64,000 bases of DNA from Carboxydocella sporoproducens DSM 16521 (GTDB taxonomy: Bacteria; Bacillota; GCA-003054495; Carboxydocellales; Carboxydocellaceae): assembly GCF_900167165.1 (NCBI RefSeq), contig NZ_FUXM01000001.1, positions 1 to 64,000 on the forward strand, in the 5' to 3' direction. Of the stretch, positions 1-7,758 are shown piece after piece. The translations under genes were made by a program, and so were the position numbers. The first letter of the stretch is position 1. Each line of letters begins with the position of its first letter. The notes beneath the pieces are model-generated. The model ran no database searches. It saw nothing but the letters and a program-made list of their open reading frames with translations, and had not been told where the DNA came from.

Positions 1-98
1 TCTGGCATGTAATCCAGAACCAGCCGTAAACGAACTAAATCTCCAATTGTTTGTATTTCTGTCCACTCAAATAGCTTAATTTGTGGTATAATAGCCAT
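1..98 (-). CDS. Transposase, N-terminal fragment cut by the window edge
   Basis: The first 32 codons of a minus-strand gene run off the left edge. The protein begins MAIIPQIKLFEW and continues with a GDLVRLRLVLDYMP segment. From memory this resembles the start of DDE transposases found in many Clostridia, but the fragment is too short to name the IS family. The ATG at 96-98 has a strong ribosome binding site (GGGAGG) just upstream. The catalytic domain lies outside the window, so it cannot be said whether the element is intact. Confidence 0.5.
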   Translation of the reverse strand, partial: MAIIPQIKLFEWTEIQTIGDLVRLRLVLDYMP

Positions 99-330
99 AA
101 CAGGCATCCCTCCCTGGGTAGGATTTTTGTCTTTTCAACTTCAATTTTACCACAGGTGGATGCCTGTTGCTTATTTTTTACAACATTTGAGGCTGGGGTG
201 AATTTTTCCCTCAGCCTCTTGTTTTGCGCTAAAAACCCTTTTCTATACACCTTTTTCTGGGGTAAATTTATTTTTGACCTTTCGCTAATCCCTTGGATTG
301 TCAGGATTTTCTGACAACGCAATTAGCTCT
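99..330. mobile_element. Probable left end of the insertion sequence, with inverted repeats
   Basis: This non-coding stretch upstream of the transposase start holds three inverted repeats: an 11-bp pair at 99-109 and 158-168 that flanks the ribosome binding site region, GAGGCTG/CAGCCTC at 189-195 and 212-218, and TTGTCAG/CTGACAA at 298-304 and 311-317. The outermost could mark the element's terminal repeat, but no target duplication could be checked because the other end is missing. Between 330 and 466 nothing codes; only the hairpin at 424-444 stands out. Confidence 0.3.
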
Positions 331-417
331 AGGTATGGGACTTCCACTAAAACCAAGGATAAGAGCCATTTATTTTCCCCCTTTCTACATTATATAAATT
401 AAACAAACATTACTGAA

Positions 418-444
418 ACAACAGCACCGGATTAATTCCGGTGC
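418..444 (-). terminator. Hairpin after the flavin-type small protein gene
   Basis: GCACCGG (424-430) and CCGGTGC (438-444) form a perfect 7-bp stem with a 7-base loop. On the minus strand it is followed by a T-rich but interrupted tract. It lies just downstream of the gene ending at 467, so a terminator is the simplest reading, though a weak one. Confidence 0.4.
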
Positions 445-466
445 GTCCTATAACTGCTCATTTATT

Positions 467-778
467 TTATAATAACGGCTCCGCTCTTTCCGCTTTAAAC
501 AAAACTTGTTTTCCTTCTACCTGCGCTTTTCCGGTAATACGATAGCCCCTGGGAGTGCCTTCCCGGCTGGCAATAACTACTTGCATTTTACCAGTTTCAA
601 GGATATTCTGTTGCGTAGTTTGCATTTTATAGATATCAAAAACTAAAATATCGCTATCACGCACCTCCTTTACTTTGCCTACTACAATCAAGTGTGGTTC
701 TCCTTTACTAGATACTGTGACAATAGGAATAATAGGAGCAATAGGGATTAATTCTTGAATTTCTTTAGTGATTACCAC
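467..778 (-). CDS. Pyridoxamine 5'-phosphate oxidase-like (FMN-binding split-barrel) small protein
   Basis: A 103-residue protein that fits the small PPOX/flavin-nucleotide-binding split-barrel family. Visible are an early strand with VTVSSKGEPHLIVVGKV, a DILVFDIYKMQTTQQNI segment where FMN phosphate contacts usually lie, and a closing RGYRITGKAQVEG strand. Members bind FMN, or in some cases haem, and are often redox proteins of unknown substrate. The start is GTG at 776-778, set by AAGGAGG eight bases upstream. It lies 196 bp downstream of the Crp/Fnr regulator on the same strand and may belong to the same redox-responsive unit; that link is inferred from position only. Confidence 0.65.
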   Translation of the reverse strand: MVITKEIQELIPIAPIIPIVTVSSKGEPHLIVVGKVKEVRDSDILVFDIYKMQTTQQNILETGKMQVVIASREGTPRGYRITGKAQVEGKQVLFKAERAEPLL

Positions 779-940
779 AACACCCGCCTCCTTATAGCTG
801 ATTGTTTGGTTACAAGTTTATTATAAGCCGAGCAAATTATGAAAGTTGTAAATTTTTTTACTACATTTTTCATTTTTTGCAGCTTATCACAAATATAAAA
901 TAATTATACGTAAAATCTTTTACAGCTTATAAAGCACTTT

Positions 941-962
941 AAGGGGTGGATATCCACCCCTT
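941..962. terminator. Perfect 22-bp palindrome between regulator and PPOX gene
   Basis: AAGGGGTGGAT followed by its exact reverse complement gives an 11-bp stem with almost no loop. It sits 12 bp downstream of the Crp/Fnr gene stop. Terminator is the likely role, but neither side has a clean U tract, and a protein-binding palindrome cannot be excluded. Confidence 0.4.
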
Positions 963-974
963 TATTACTTCCTA

Positions 975-1664
975 TCAACCCCAATATTTTTCAAGACAAT
1001 GTCCAGGTTTCAGAATATAGTTTTTTCCATATCGGATAATGATGCCTGAATTGCGCAATTCTTTCAAAGCATAACTTACCATAACCCGTGAGGCCCCTAT
1101 CATATCACCCAATTCTTGTTGGGTAATTTCCAATTCTATAACTATTCCATTAGATGTTTTCCGTCCATACACATCTGCTAACTTAAAAAATAGTCGCAAT
1201 AATTTATCCTTAACTGATGTGCCAACTACTTCACTAAAGTGTTGTGTCATTTTATATAATTTTTGTCCAAGATAACTAATAATTTTTATTGCTAAACCAG
1301 GGTTTTGTAGAAGTAATTTCTCGAACTGATTGCGATTAAAGCAACATACCATGGCTTCATCCATTGCAATTGCACTAAAAAGATGCTTCTGTTCCTCCTT
1401 TTGAAACAATGCTTCCTCACCAATTATTTCTCCAGGCCCTATTACTTCAATGATTATTTCCCGCCCTTCCTCATTAATCTGTACAAGTTTAAGTTTCCCT
1501 GCTTTAACTAAATAAATAGTGTTAGCAAGCTCACCTTGATAAAACAGAAAATTATCTTTTGGAATTTTTTTTTTGGTTGTACTAATACAAACACTAGCAA
1601 ACTCCGATCTATCCAAACCCTGAAAAACCGGTAATTCGTGCAAACATAAATAACTTCGTTTCAC
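975..1664 (-). CDS. Crp/Fnr family transcription regulator
   Basis: A cytoplasmic regulator of about 229 residues. An N-terminal cyclic-nucleotide-binding-like beta barrel carries the family pattern FLFYQGELANTIYLVKAGKLKL and GPGEIIGEEALF. A long dimerisation helix follows, then a C-terminal winged helix with a clear helix-turn-helix (EITQQELGDMIGASRVMVSYALKEL). GTG at 1662-1664 is preferred because AAAGGTGAT lies just upstream; an upstream in-frame ATG at 1742 would add 26 residues that do not look like the family. Several cysteines are present, but not the N-terminal FNR cluster spacing, and it does not look like the CO sensor CooA. The ligand is unknown. The DNA is AT-rich compared with the genes to its right. 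Confidence 0.85.
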   Translation of the reverse strand: MKRSYLCLHELPVFQGLDRSEFASVCISTTKKKIPKDNFLFYQGELANTIYLVKAGKLKLVQINEEGREIIIEVIGPGEIIGEEALFQKEEQKHLFSAIAMDEAMVCCFNRNQFEKLLLQNPGLAIKIISYLGQKLYKMTQHFSEVVGTSVKDKLLRLFFKLADVYGRKTSNGIVIELEITQQELGDMIGASRVMVSYALKELRNSGIIIRYGKNYILKPGHCLEKYWG

Positions 1665-1772
1665 TGTTATCACCTTTCTTGTGAGGAACAGCTCATATTT
1701 TGACTCTAAAAGATTTAAATAAATTATAACTGAAAGTAACATCCTTCAAAGTAAAATTTTTGACATGCACTT

Positions 1773-2534
1773 TTACCAATTCCTCATAATATCACGCCAG
1801 TGACCCGGAGTAATTCCCAGCTCAGCCATTATTTCCTGCCAGCCCGGCCAGCGCAAAATCTCCAGTTCCCGCCCCCGGTTTTCGGTATATGAGCTGATGG
1901 CCAGCAGTTGCCAGTCAGGTACCGCCGGATGGGTCATCACTTCTGTAAAACCAGCAGCCATCCCCTGTAAGATTTTTTCAAAATTCTCCCTGGTCACCCC
2001 GGCACCAAAAAAATGCTCCACAAAAAAGTCGGGAGTTGCTACTCCCTGCTGCCGGAAAAAGGCTTTAGCCTCCTCCTGGAGAGCCCGCAGGGGTAAATCA
2101 AAGAGCCGGGCCAGGTGCAGTGCTACCGGCCGTAACCAGGGCCAACCGTGGACATGATGATGGGAATCCAGGTGACTCAGTTCCAGGCCCCAGCTGCGGG
2201 CCGTTTGAATCTGGGCCAGCCATTCTGCTTCCGCCCATTCCTGGAAACGAGCGATCTCTTCGGCACTGGCCCGCTGCAGGCGTTCATACAAAACGGGATA
2301 GGGTTCAAACTGGCGGCCGTCAGTCAGGGCCTTGCCCACTGTCAAATTGAGATGCACACCCATTTCCAGGGCCGGACATTCCCGGCTGAGGTCCACCGCC
2401 TCCCGGGCCCAGGGCTGGTTGACCAGGATGGTAGTGCTGGTCAAAATCCCTTCCCGGTGGCAGCGCCGTACCCCTTCGTTGATGCCGGGAGATAATCCGA
2501 AATCATCGCCATTGACAATTAGCCACTTGCTCAT
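1773..2534 (-). CDS. YdjC/ChbG-family carbohydrate deacetylase
   Basis: A 253-residue cytoplasmic enzyme of the YdjC family, whose studied members (ChbG) remove acetyl groups from chito-oligosaccharides with a divalent metal. Metal and catalytic motifs are visible: the NGDDFG segment near residues 8-13 (paired Asp), and SHLDSHHHVHGWP near the middle (His ligands). The C-terminal MTHP motif is also typical. The length is normal and the start has a GGAGG-type site. Its start overlaps the end of the broken MFS transporter upstream by 4 bp, so the two probably formed one transcription unit. The substrate cannot be told from the sequence. Confidence 0.85.
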   Translation of the reverse strand: MSKWLIVNGDDFGLSPGINEGVRRCHREGILTSTTILVNQPWAREAVDLSRECPALEMGVHLNLTVGKALTDGRQFEPYPVLYERLQRASAEEIARFQEWAEAEWLAQIQTARSWGLELSHLDSHHHVHGWPWLRPVALHLARLFDLPLRALQEEAKAFFRQQGVATPDFFVEHFFGAGVTRENFEKILQGMAAGFTEVMTHPAVPDWQLLAISSYTENRGRELEILRWPGWQEIMAELGITPGHWRDIMRNW

Positions 2535-3053
2535 ACCCCTTCCTCCTTCAATGGCCGGCCAAAAAAGAGATAAAACCAGCCGGTACCTACCAGATATAAC
2601 AAACCGACACCCCAGAAGACGGCTTGGTAACCTCCCCAGTGCAGCAAATAACCGGTCAGCGGCCCTCCCACGGCCCAGCCCGCCTGGTAGAGAGTGCCGT
2701 TCAGGGAAGAAGCCAGCCCGCGTTTATCTGCGGCCACTGCCGTCAGGGTAATATTTTGCACCAGCGGATGGGCAGCATTCATCAGGGCCATCCAGAATGT
2801 GCAAAGTCCGCCGCCCCCGCCGGTCCCCCAGCCGGCCGGCCAGGGGCATCATCACGGCTGTAACCGCAGCTGACAGTCCAATCACCTGTCCGGCAAAGGC
2901 CGTAGTATATCCGTATTTTAATAATAGCAGATTATAGAGAACTTCAAACATCCCGCGGCCCATTTGTCCAAAAAACTGGGCCAGCAGCAAAAAACCACAA
3001 CTCAAATCCCCTCCACCCTCTATACTTCTCCCTCGGCCGATTTTTTCCTGCAA
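2531..3053 (-). pseudogene. Major facilitator transporter remnant with internal deletion and frame change
   Basis: Two reading frames together encode the two ends of one MFS transporter. The upstream part (from about 3053) carries the first two membrane helices and the MFS loop motif GRLGDRRGRR. The downstream part (2531 to about 2791, another frame) carries the last helices, around QNITLTAVAADKRG and GPLTGYLLHWGGYQAVFWGVGLL. The remnant is about 520 bp, whereas a functional transporter needs about 1,200, so roughly the middle half is gone with a junction near 2790. The only start upstream is a TTG inside the leuS terminator and has no ribosome binding site. No working protein is expected. 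The YdjC gene overlaps its end. Confidence 0.8.
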
Positions 3054-3083
3054 AAAAGAGGAGACTGTCCCGCCAGACAGTCC
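3051..3083 (-). terminator. Rho-independent terminator of leuS
   Basis: GACTGTC (3063-3069) and GACAGTC (3076-3082) form a 7-bp stem. On the minus strand it is followed within a few bases by six T residues. It lies 9 bp after the leuS stop. Confidence 0.85.
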
Positions 3084-3091
3084 CGCTCTGG

Positions 3092-5578
3092 TTATTTTAT
3101 CACGATATTCACCAGTTTATTGGGTACCGGAATGACTTTGACCACCGTCTTGCCTTCCAGCCAGCTTTTAACTTTGGGCAGGGCCAGTACCGCCTCCTGC
3201 TGTTCCTGGACACTGAGGCCAGCGGGCACATTCACCCGATCCCGCACCTTGCCATTGATTTGCACCACCAGGGTAATTTCCTCAGCCACCAGGGCCTGCT
3301 CATCCACCCGGGGCCAGCTCTGGCGATGGACACTGTCAGTGTGGCCGAGAGCCTGCCACAATTCCTCAGTAATATGCGGGGCAAAGGGAGCCAGCATGAT
3401 GACCAGCAACTCCAGCGCCTCCTTGACTACCGCCAGATTGGGCTCAGTTACCTTGTCCTTGTAGCTATAGAGGCCATTGACCAGTTCCATGATGGCACTG
3501 ATGGCGGTGTTGAAATTGAAGCGCTGGGAGATATCATCGGTAACCTTTTTCAGGGTGGCATGCAGCTGCCGCCGCAACTCCTTGTCCTCAGCTCTCAGTT
3601 CCCCACCCTGGTAGGCGCTGACTCCGGCCAGATTCTGATGGTAATGGTGAACCAGGCGCCAGACCCGGTTCAGGAAACGGTAAGCCCCTTCTACCCCCTG
3701 GTCACTCCACTCCAGATCCCGTTCCGGGGGAGCAGCAAAAAGGATGAAGAGCCGGGCGGTATCAGCCCCGTATTTGGCCATAATCTCTTCCGGACTGACC
3801 ACATTGCCCCTGGACTTGGACATCTTGGCCCCATCCTTCAGCACCATGCCCTGAGTGAGCAAATTGGTAAAGGGCTCATCCACACTGACCAAACCCAGAT
3901 CATACAAAACCTTGGTGAAGAAACGGCTATAGAGCAAATGCAAAATAGCATGTTCTACCCCGCCGATATACTGGTCCACCGGCATCCAGAAGTCTACCAG
4001 CTCTTTGGCGAAGGGCACATCTGTAGCCCGTGGGGTAGTGTAGCGCAGGAAATACCAGGATGAGCAGATAAAAGTATCCATGGTATCGGTTTCCCGCCGG
4101 GCGGCTCCGCCGCACTGCGGACAGGTGGTGTGGACAAATTCCTCGCATTCCGCCAGAGGTGACTGACCCCCGGGCTTGAAATCCACATTTTCCGGCAACA
4201 GCACCGGCAGCTGTTCTTCCGGTACCGGCACAATCCCGCAACTATCGCAGTAGACAATGGGAATAGGCGCACCCCAGTAACGCTGGCGGGAAATCAGCCA
4301 GTCCCGCAAGCGGTAATTAACCCGCTTGCGCCCCAGTCCTCTGGCCTCAATGGTTTCGGCGATTCTATCCCAGGCTTCTTCATTGGGCAGGCCATTGAAT
4401 TCCCCGGAGTTGACCAGCTTGCCTTCCCCGGCATAGGCCGCGGTCATGCTGGCACCATCCAGTTCTTCCCCTTCCGGCTGGATTACCACAACCACCGGCA
4501 GCTTGTATTTGCGGGCAAATTCAAAGTCCCGCTGATCATGGGCTGGAACCCCCATTACCGCCCCGGTACCATAATCCAGTAAGACGTAATTGGCAATCAG
4601 GATGGGTACTTCCTTGCCTGTCAGGGGATTGACGGCATAGGCCCCGGTGAAAACCCCTTCCTTTTCCGCTTCCGTGGATGTGCGGGCGATTTCGCTCAGG
4701 GTTTTCATTCTTTCCCGGAAAGCCATAACCTCAGCTTCCTGGGGCTGGCCTTTTACCAGTTCCGGCACCAGGGGATGTTCGGGGGCCAGCACCATATAGG
4801 TTACCCCGAAAATGGTATCCGGTCGGGTAGTATAGACGGTAATGGTTTCCTCCCGCCCCTTGATGCCAAAGGTGATTTCCACCCCTTCACTGCGGCCGAT
4901 CCAGTTTTCCTGCATAATCTTGACCTTTTCCGGCCAGCCGGTCAGTTTTTCCAGGTCATTCAGCAAACGTTCCGCATAATCGGTAATGCGCAAGAACCAC
5001 TGTTCCAGGTCCTTTTTGGTAACCTGGGAATCACAGCGTTCACAGTGCCCGTCCACCACCTGCTCATTGGCCAGCACGGTGGCACAGGAAGGACACCAGT
5101 TAACCGCCGATTTTTTCTTATAAGCCAGACCTTTTTTGAAGAATTGCAGGAACAGCCACTGGGTCCAGCGATAATAGCCGGGATGACAGGTAGATACCTC
5201 CCGGTCCCAGTCATAACTGATCCCCATGCCCTTTAATTGCCGCCGCATATTGTCAATATTGGACCAGGTCCAGGTCGCCGGATGAATCCCATGCTTAATT
5301 GCCGCATTTTCTGCCGGCAAGCCAAAAGCATCCCAGCCCATGGGATGCAGTACCTGGTAACCCTGCATGGTTTTAAAGCGGGCCACCACATCCCCGATGG
5401 AATAATTGCGCACATGCCCCATATGCAAATTGCCGGAGGGATAAGGGAACATCTCCAGACAATAATACTTGGGCTTGTCCTGACTTTCTTCTACCCGGTA
5501 GAGCTTTTCCTCCGCCCAGCGGGCCTGCCACTTCGGTTCGATCTCAGCAAAATTATAGCGCTGCTCCATCCAGTCCAC
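3092..5578 (-). CDS. leuS: Leucyl-tRNA synthetase
   Basis: An 828-residue class I aminoacyl-tRNA synthetase charging tRNA-Leu in the cytoplasm. The HMGH signature is at residues 52-55, the CP1 editing domain is in the first half ([20 protein letters not shown], and the [15 protein letters not shown] editing motif), Zn-type cysteine pairs are visible (CPSCA with CERC; CDSC with CPQC), and [10 protein letters not shown] lies in the C-terminal half. An anticodon-binding domain ends the protein. The length is normal for bacteria. The gene has its own promoter and a leucine T-box leader, and ends at a clear terminator, so it is transcribed separately from rsfS upstream. Confidence 0.98.
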   Translation of the reverse strand: MDWMEQRYNFAEIEPKWQARWAEEKLYRVEESQDKPKYYCLEMFPYPSGNLHMGHVRNYSIGDVVARFKTMQGYQVLHPMGWDAFGLPAENAAIKHGIHPATWTWSNIDNMRRQLKGMGISYDWDREVSTCHPGYYRWTQWLFLQFFKKGLAYKKKSAVNWCPSCATVLANEQVVDGHCERCDSQVTKKDLEQWFLRITDYAERLLNDLEKLTGWPEKVKIMQENWIGRSEGVEITFGIKGREETITVYTTRPDTIFGVTYMVLAPEHPLVPELVKGQPQEAEVMAFRERMKTLSEIARTSTEAEKEGVFTGAYAVNPLTGKEVPILIANYVLLDYGTGAVMGVPAHDQRDFEFARKYKLPVVVVIQPEGEELDGASMTAAYAGEGKLVNSGEFNGLPNEEAWDRIAETIEARGLGRKRVNYRLRDWLISRQRYWGAPIPIVYCDSCGIVPVPEEQLPVLLPENVDFKPGGQSPLAECEEFVHTTCPQCGGAARRETDTMDTFICSSWYFLRYTTPRATDVPFAKELVDFWMPVDQYIGGVEHAILHLLYSRFFTKVLYDLGLVSVDEPFTNLLTQGMVLKDGAKMSKSRGNVVSPEEIMAKYGADTARLFILFAAPPERDLEWSDQGVEGAYRFLNRVWRLVHHYHQNLAGVSAYQGGELRAEDKELRRQLHATLKKVTDDISQRFNFNTAISAIMELVNGLYSYKDKVTEPNLAVVKEALELLVIMLAPFAPHITEELWQALGHTDSVHRQSWPRVDEQALVAEEITLVVQINGKVRDRVNVPAGLSVQEQQEAVLALPKVKSWLEGKTVVKVIPVPNKLVNIVIK

Positions 5579-5589
5579 TCCTCCTTATT

Positions 5590-5850
5590 TTTGCCAAATA
5601 GAAAAGCCTTTCCTCCCCCTTGGGACGAAAGGCCTTGCTTCCGCGGTACCACCCAAATTGACCGGACTCAAAAAGCCCGATCCCCTTGCTGCCGGTAACG
5701 GCGGCGGCCGGGAAAGACTACTGCCAGCGGGTTCGCCTTTCCAGCTCCGGGGCCAGTTCCCCTATGGCGGTTACCGCTTTCCACCAGCCAGCGGCTCTCT
5801 GTCAACCGGCTAATAAGGTACTCTTCCCCTTCATCGCCATTAAATTACCA
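5590..5850 (-). ncRNA. T-box leader (leucine) controlling leuS
   Basis: The conserved T-box TGGTACCGCG is at 5642-5651 (minus strand). The terminator hairpin (GCCTTTC/GAAAGGC arms, then TTTTCT) lies between it and leuS at about 5597-5637. The upstream part has stem I features including a GGCGATGAAGGGGAAGAGTA-type segment near 5820-5840. A candidate specifier is CUG, read from the GAACUGGCC segment (5754-5756 complement). Uncharged tRNA-Leu would pair with the specifier and T-box to prevent termination. The T-box call is firm; the specifier call is tentative. Confidence 0.93.
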
Positions 5851-5861
5851 TTTTGTCCGAT

Positions 5862-5890
5862 ATTATACTGAAAAGCGGCTTAACTGTCAA
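5862..5890 (-). promoter_or_regulatory. SigA promoter of the leuS T-box transcript
   Basis: TTGACA (5885-5890) and TATAAT (5862-5867), both perfect consensus, are separated by exactly 17 bp on the minus strand. The -35 box lies inside the last codons of rsfS, whose stop codon follows four bases later. Confidence 0.9.
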
Positions 5891-6230
5891 GGCGCTTAGC
5901 CTCGCCCCAGAGACGTTCCAGGTTATAATACTGGCGCTCTTCCTCCAGAAAGACATGCACCACCGCCTGACCATAATCCAGCAAAATCCAGCGACCAGAA
6001 CGCAGGCCTTCCCGCCGCAGGGGAATTACCCCCAGGCCTTCCTTGACCTTCTCTTCAATCCCATCGGCGATAGCCCGCACCTGGGTAGTGGAATTACCGC
6101 TCATGATGACAAAATAATCGGTCATAATTGAGAGTTCACCCAGTTCCAGAATAGTGATATTGCGGGCTTTCTTGTCTTCGGCACCGGCTTTAATCAAATC
6201 CAGTAACTTTCTGGTCTCTTGCTCAGACAC
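5880..6230 (-). CDS. rsfS: Ribosomal silencing factor RsfS (Iojap)
   Basis: A 116-residue protein of the Iojap/RsfS family, which binds ribosomal protein L14 and blocks joining of the ribosomal subunits when nutrients are short. The family core is visible: DYFVIMSGNSTTQVRAIADGI, followed by GRWILLDYGQAVVHVFLEEERQYYNLERLW. It starts directly after the yqeK stop codon (no gap), so translation is probably coupled. The order yqeK-rsfS is conserved in Firmicutes. Its 3' end contains the -35 box of the leuS promoter. Confidence 0.96.
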   Translation of the reverse strand: MSEQETRKLLDLIKAGAEDKKARNITILELGELSIMTDYFVIMSGNSTTQVRAIADGIEEKVKEGLGVIPLRREGLRSGRWILLDYGQAVVHVFLEEERQYYNLERLWGEAKRLDS

Positions 6231-6800
6231 TTATTTTACCTCCCTTGCCTTAAGTCTTAGTAACTGGGCATTGCGGGCCCTAACCGCCAGCGGATGGATG
6301 TATTGCTGGCGCTCCAGCAAATAGCGGAGAGTATGATCCAGCCCGGCCAGATAGGCCCCTTCCAGATCCCTGGCTGCCAGCAGTCTTAATTCCTCCACTC
6401 CAGGGTAATCCCGTCCCGGTTCGATCATATCGGCCACAAACAACAGCTTGTCCAGGGCTGTCGCCTCCGGATGGCCCAGGGTATGACGGGCAATGGCCTG
6501 CAAAACTTCCTTGTCCCTTACCCCCTGTTCAGCCGCCAGCTGCGCTCCCACCGGCCCATGTAAAAGCATGGGTACAGCCAGCCAGTCGGCATCCAGTTCC
6601 AGCCCCTGCTGCCGGGCCAGTTCCAGCAACCGCTCCGGAGGATAATCGCGGGCGACATCATGCCAGACGGCCGCCTGTTCCGCCTTTTCCGGCTCCAGTC
6701 CGTGGGTAAGGGCCAAACGGCGGGCCTGCTGGCGTACCCCTTCAATATGCTGCCAGCGTTCTCCTTTTACTTGTTGTTGAATAAAGGTAACTGCTTCCAT
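6231..6800 (-). CDS. yqeK: YqeK-type HD-domain nucleotide hydrolase
   Basis: An HD-superfamily metal phosphohydrolase; studied YqeK proteins hydrolyse diadenosine tetraphosphate. The motifs are RWQHIEGVRQQA (first His), AVWHDVARDY (HD), LLHGPVGA and IARHTLGHP (further His ligands), and LDKLLFVADMIEPGRDYPG, which is typical of YqeK. The internal ATG at 6798-6800 gives 189 residues, the usual length; a longer frame to 6884 would add 28 non-family residues. It is normally preceded by nadD, but here nadD lies 2.5 kb away beyond inserted genes. Confidence 0.93.
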   Translation of the reverse strand: MEAVTFIQQQVKGERWQHIEGVRQQARRLALTHGLEPEKAEQAAVWHDVARDYPPERLLELARQQGLELDADWLAVPMLLHGPVGAQLAAEQGVRDKEVLQAIARHTLGHPEATALDKLLFVADMIEPGRDYPGVEELRLLAARDLEGAYLAGLDHTLRYLLERQQYIHPLAVRARNAQLLRLKAREVK

Positions 6801-6927
6801 CCCGGTTAACCCCTGTTGACAGTTTTCTCCGCCCATTATAGCATAAACAGGCAAAAATGGCGAGTGCCTTGCATTTTCTCCCATTTTTCTTTATACTGAC
6901 TCTAAAAAAGGAGATGAGGGGGAGACA

Positions 6928-7410
6928 ATGGTGGTACAAACCCTGCAAAATCCAGTTCATCAACGGATTCAGGAATTTCTGGATCAATTCCAGCTGGGAA
7001 TAAAGGTAATCGAGTTTGAGGTCAGTACCGAAACCAGTGAGCTGGCTGCCAGGGCGCTAGGGGTGACACCGGCCCAAATCGCTAAAAGCCTGGTATTCCT
7101 GGCTGATGAGAAGCCCCTGCTGGTAGTTACCTGTGGAGATCTCAGGGTGGATACCAAAAAATTAAAGGCCCTGACCGGAGCCCGCAAAATCCGTTTTGCT
7201 AATCCCGAACAGGCCCTGCACTATACCGGCTATCCCGCTGGCGGAGTTTGTCCCTTTGCTCTCTCCCAGCCCCTGCCGGTATATCTGGATATCAGTATGC
7301 AGAGATTTCCGCTGGTCTATGCTGCTGCCGGTACTCCCAATTCAGCTGTGCCAGTAACCCTGGAGCAACTGCAGGTTATTACCGGTGGTCAAGTGGTGGA
7401 TGTATGTTAA
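6928..7410 (+). CDS. YbaK/EbsC-family aminoacyl-tRNA deacylase-like protein
   Basis: A 160-residue YbaK/ProX-fold protein. Family members hydrolyse mischarged tRNA, such as Cys-tRNA-Pro. The typical core is visible: ELAARALGVTPAQIAKSLVFLADEKPLLVVTCGDLRVD with the invariant Lys, and the GYPAGGVCPFAL loop. The start at 6928 follows an AGGAGATGAGGGGGAG site. It is on the plus strand, divergent from yqeK, within the group of genes that separates nadD from yqeK. Which tRNA it clears cannot be told from sequence. Confidence 0.87.
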   Translation: MVVQTLQNPVHQRIQEFLDQFQLGIKVIEFEVSTETSELAARALGVTPAQIAKSLVFLADEKPLLVVTCGDLRVDTKKLKALTGARKIRFANPEQALHYTGYPAGGVCPFALSQPLPVYLDISMQRFPLVYAAAGTPNSAVPVTLEQLQVITGGQVVDVC

Positions 7411-7503
7411 AATATTCTTTATCCAGTATTGACATTTTTAGTTTAATTGTAATAAATTATTTAGTAGATTAAATTTGTGCTATACAATAAAATGCAAAAC
7501 AGT

Positions 7504-7600
7504 CGATAAAGGCAAACCCATCGAAAGATGGGGGCGCAAAGCCATGGGTCTAAGGCCCCTCCAGGGCTATGATTGCCAGGTTGCCGAAGCTGGAAAGCAG
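7504..7600 (+). ncRNA. Cyclic di-GMP-I (GEMM) riboswitch upstream of the HD-GYP gene
   Basis: The GEMM-I signature segments are present in order: GGCAAACC near 7511, a GAAA-capped stem (CCCATC/GATGGG), GGCGCAAAGCCATGGGTCTAAGG at 7533-7555, and GATTGCCAGG near 7571. The 3' flank TGGAAAG (7591-7597) can pair with CTTTCCA (7621-7627), the 5' arm of the following terminator, so an antiterminator/terminator choice is visible. The direction of the switch is not determinable by eye. The rest of the 348-bp gap holds only the terminator and the 5' leader. Confidence 0.92.
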
Positions 7601-7618
7601 CGAGCATATGGTTGCTCT

Positions 7619-7652
7619 GCCTTTCCATGGGCTTCCCTGGAAAGGCTTTTTC
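7619..7652 (+). terminator. Riboswitch-linked intrinsic terminator
   Basis: GCCTTTCCA (7619-7627) pairs with TGGAAAGGC (7638-7646); the loop can extend by a GGG/CCC pair, and TTTTT follows. It stands between the GEMM-I aptamer and the HD-GYP coding region and competes with an alternative pairing from the aptamer's 3' flank. Confidence 0.88.
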
Positions 7653-7758
7653 TATTATTAAGGATGTTTAAGAATCTAGTCCGGAAAAATGGTACCGCTG
7701 GCTTTAATTTAATGTGCTATTTCATGGTTAATAACATAGGGAAGGGGATACAAATTCA

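Noticed and set aside
975-1742. Longer form of the Crp/Fnr regulator, or assignment as the CO sensor CooA
   Set aside because: The extra 26 residues do not resemble the family and lack a ribosome binding site; the haem-ligand pattern of CooA is not seen.
1897-2751. Several overlapping plus-strand frames opposite the YdjC and MFS genes
   Set aside because: They are antisense shadows of the deacetylase and transporter remnant, have no ribosome binding sites and no recognisable family.
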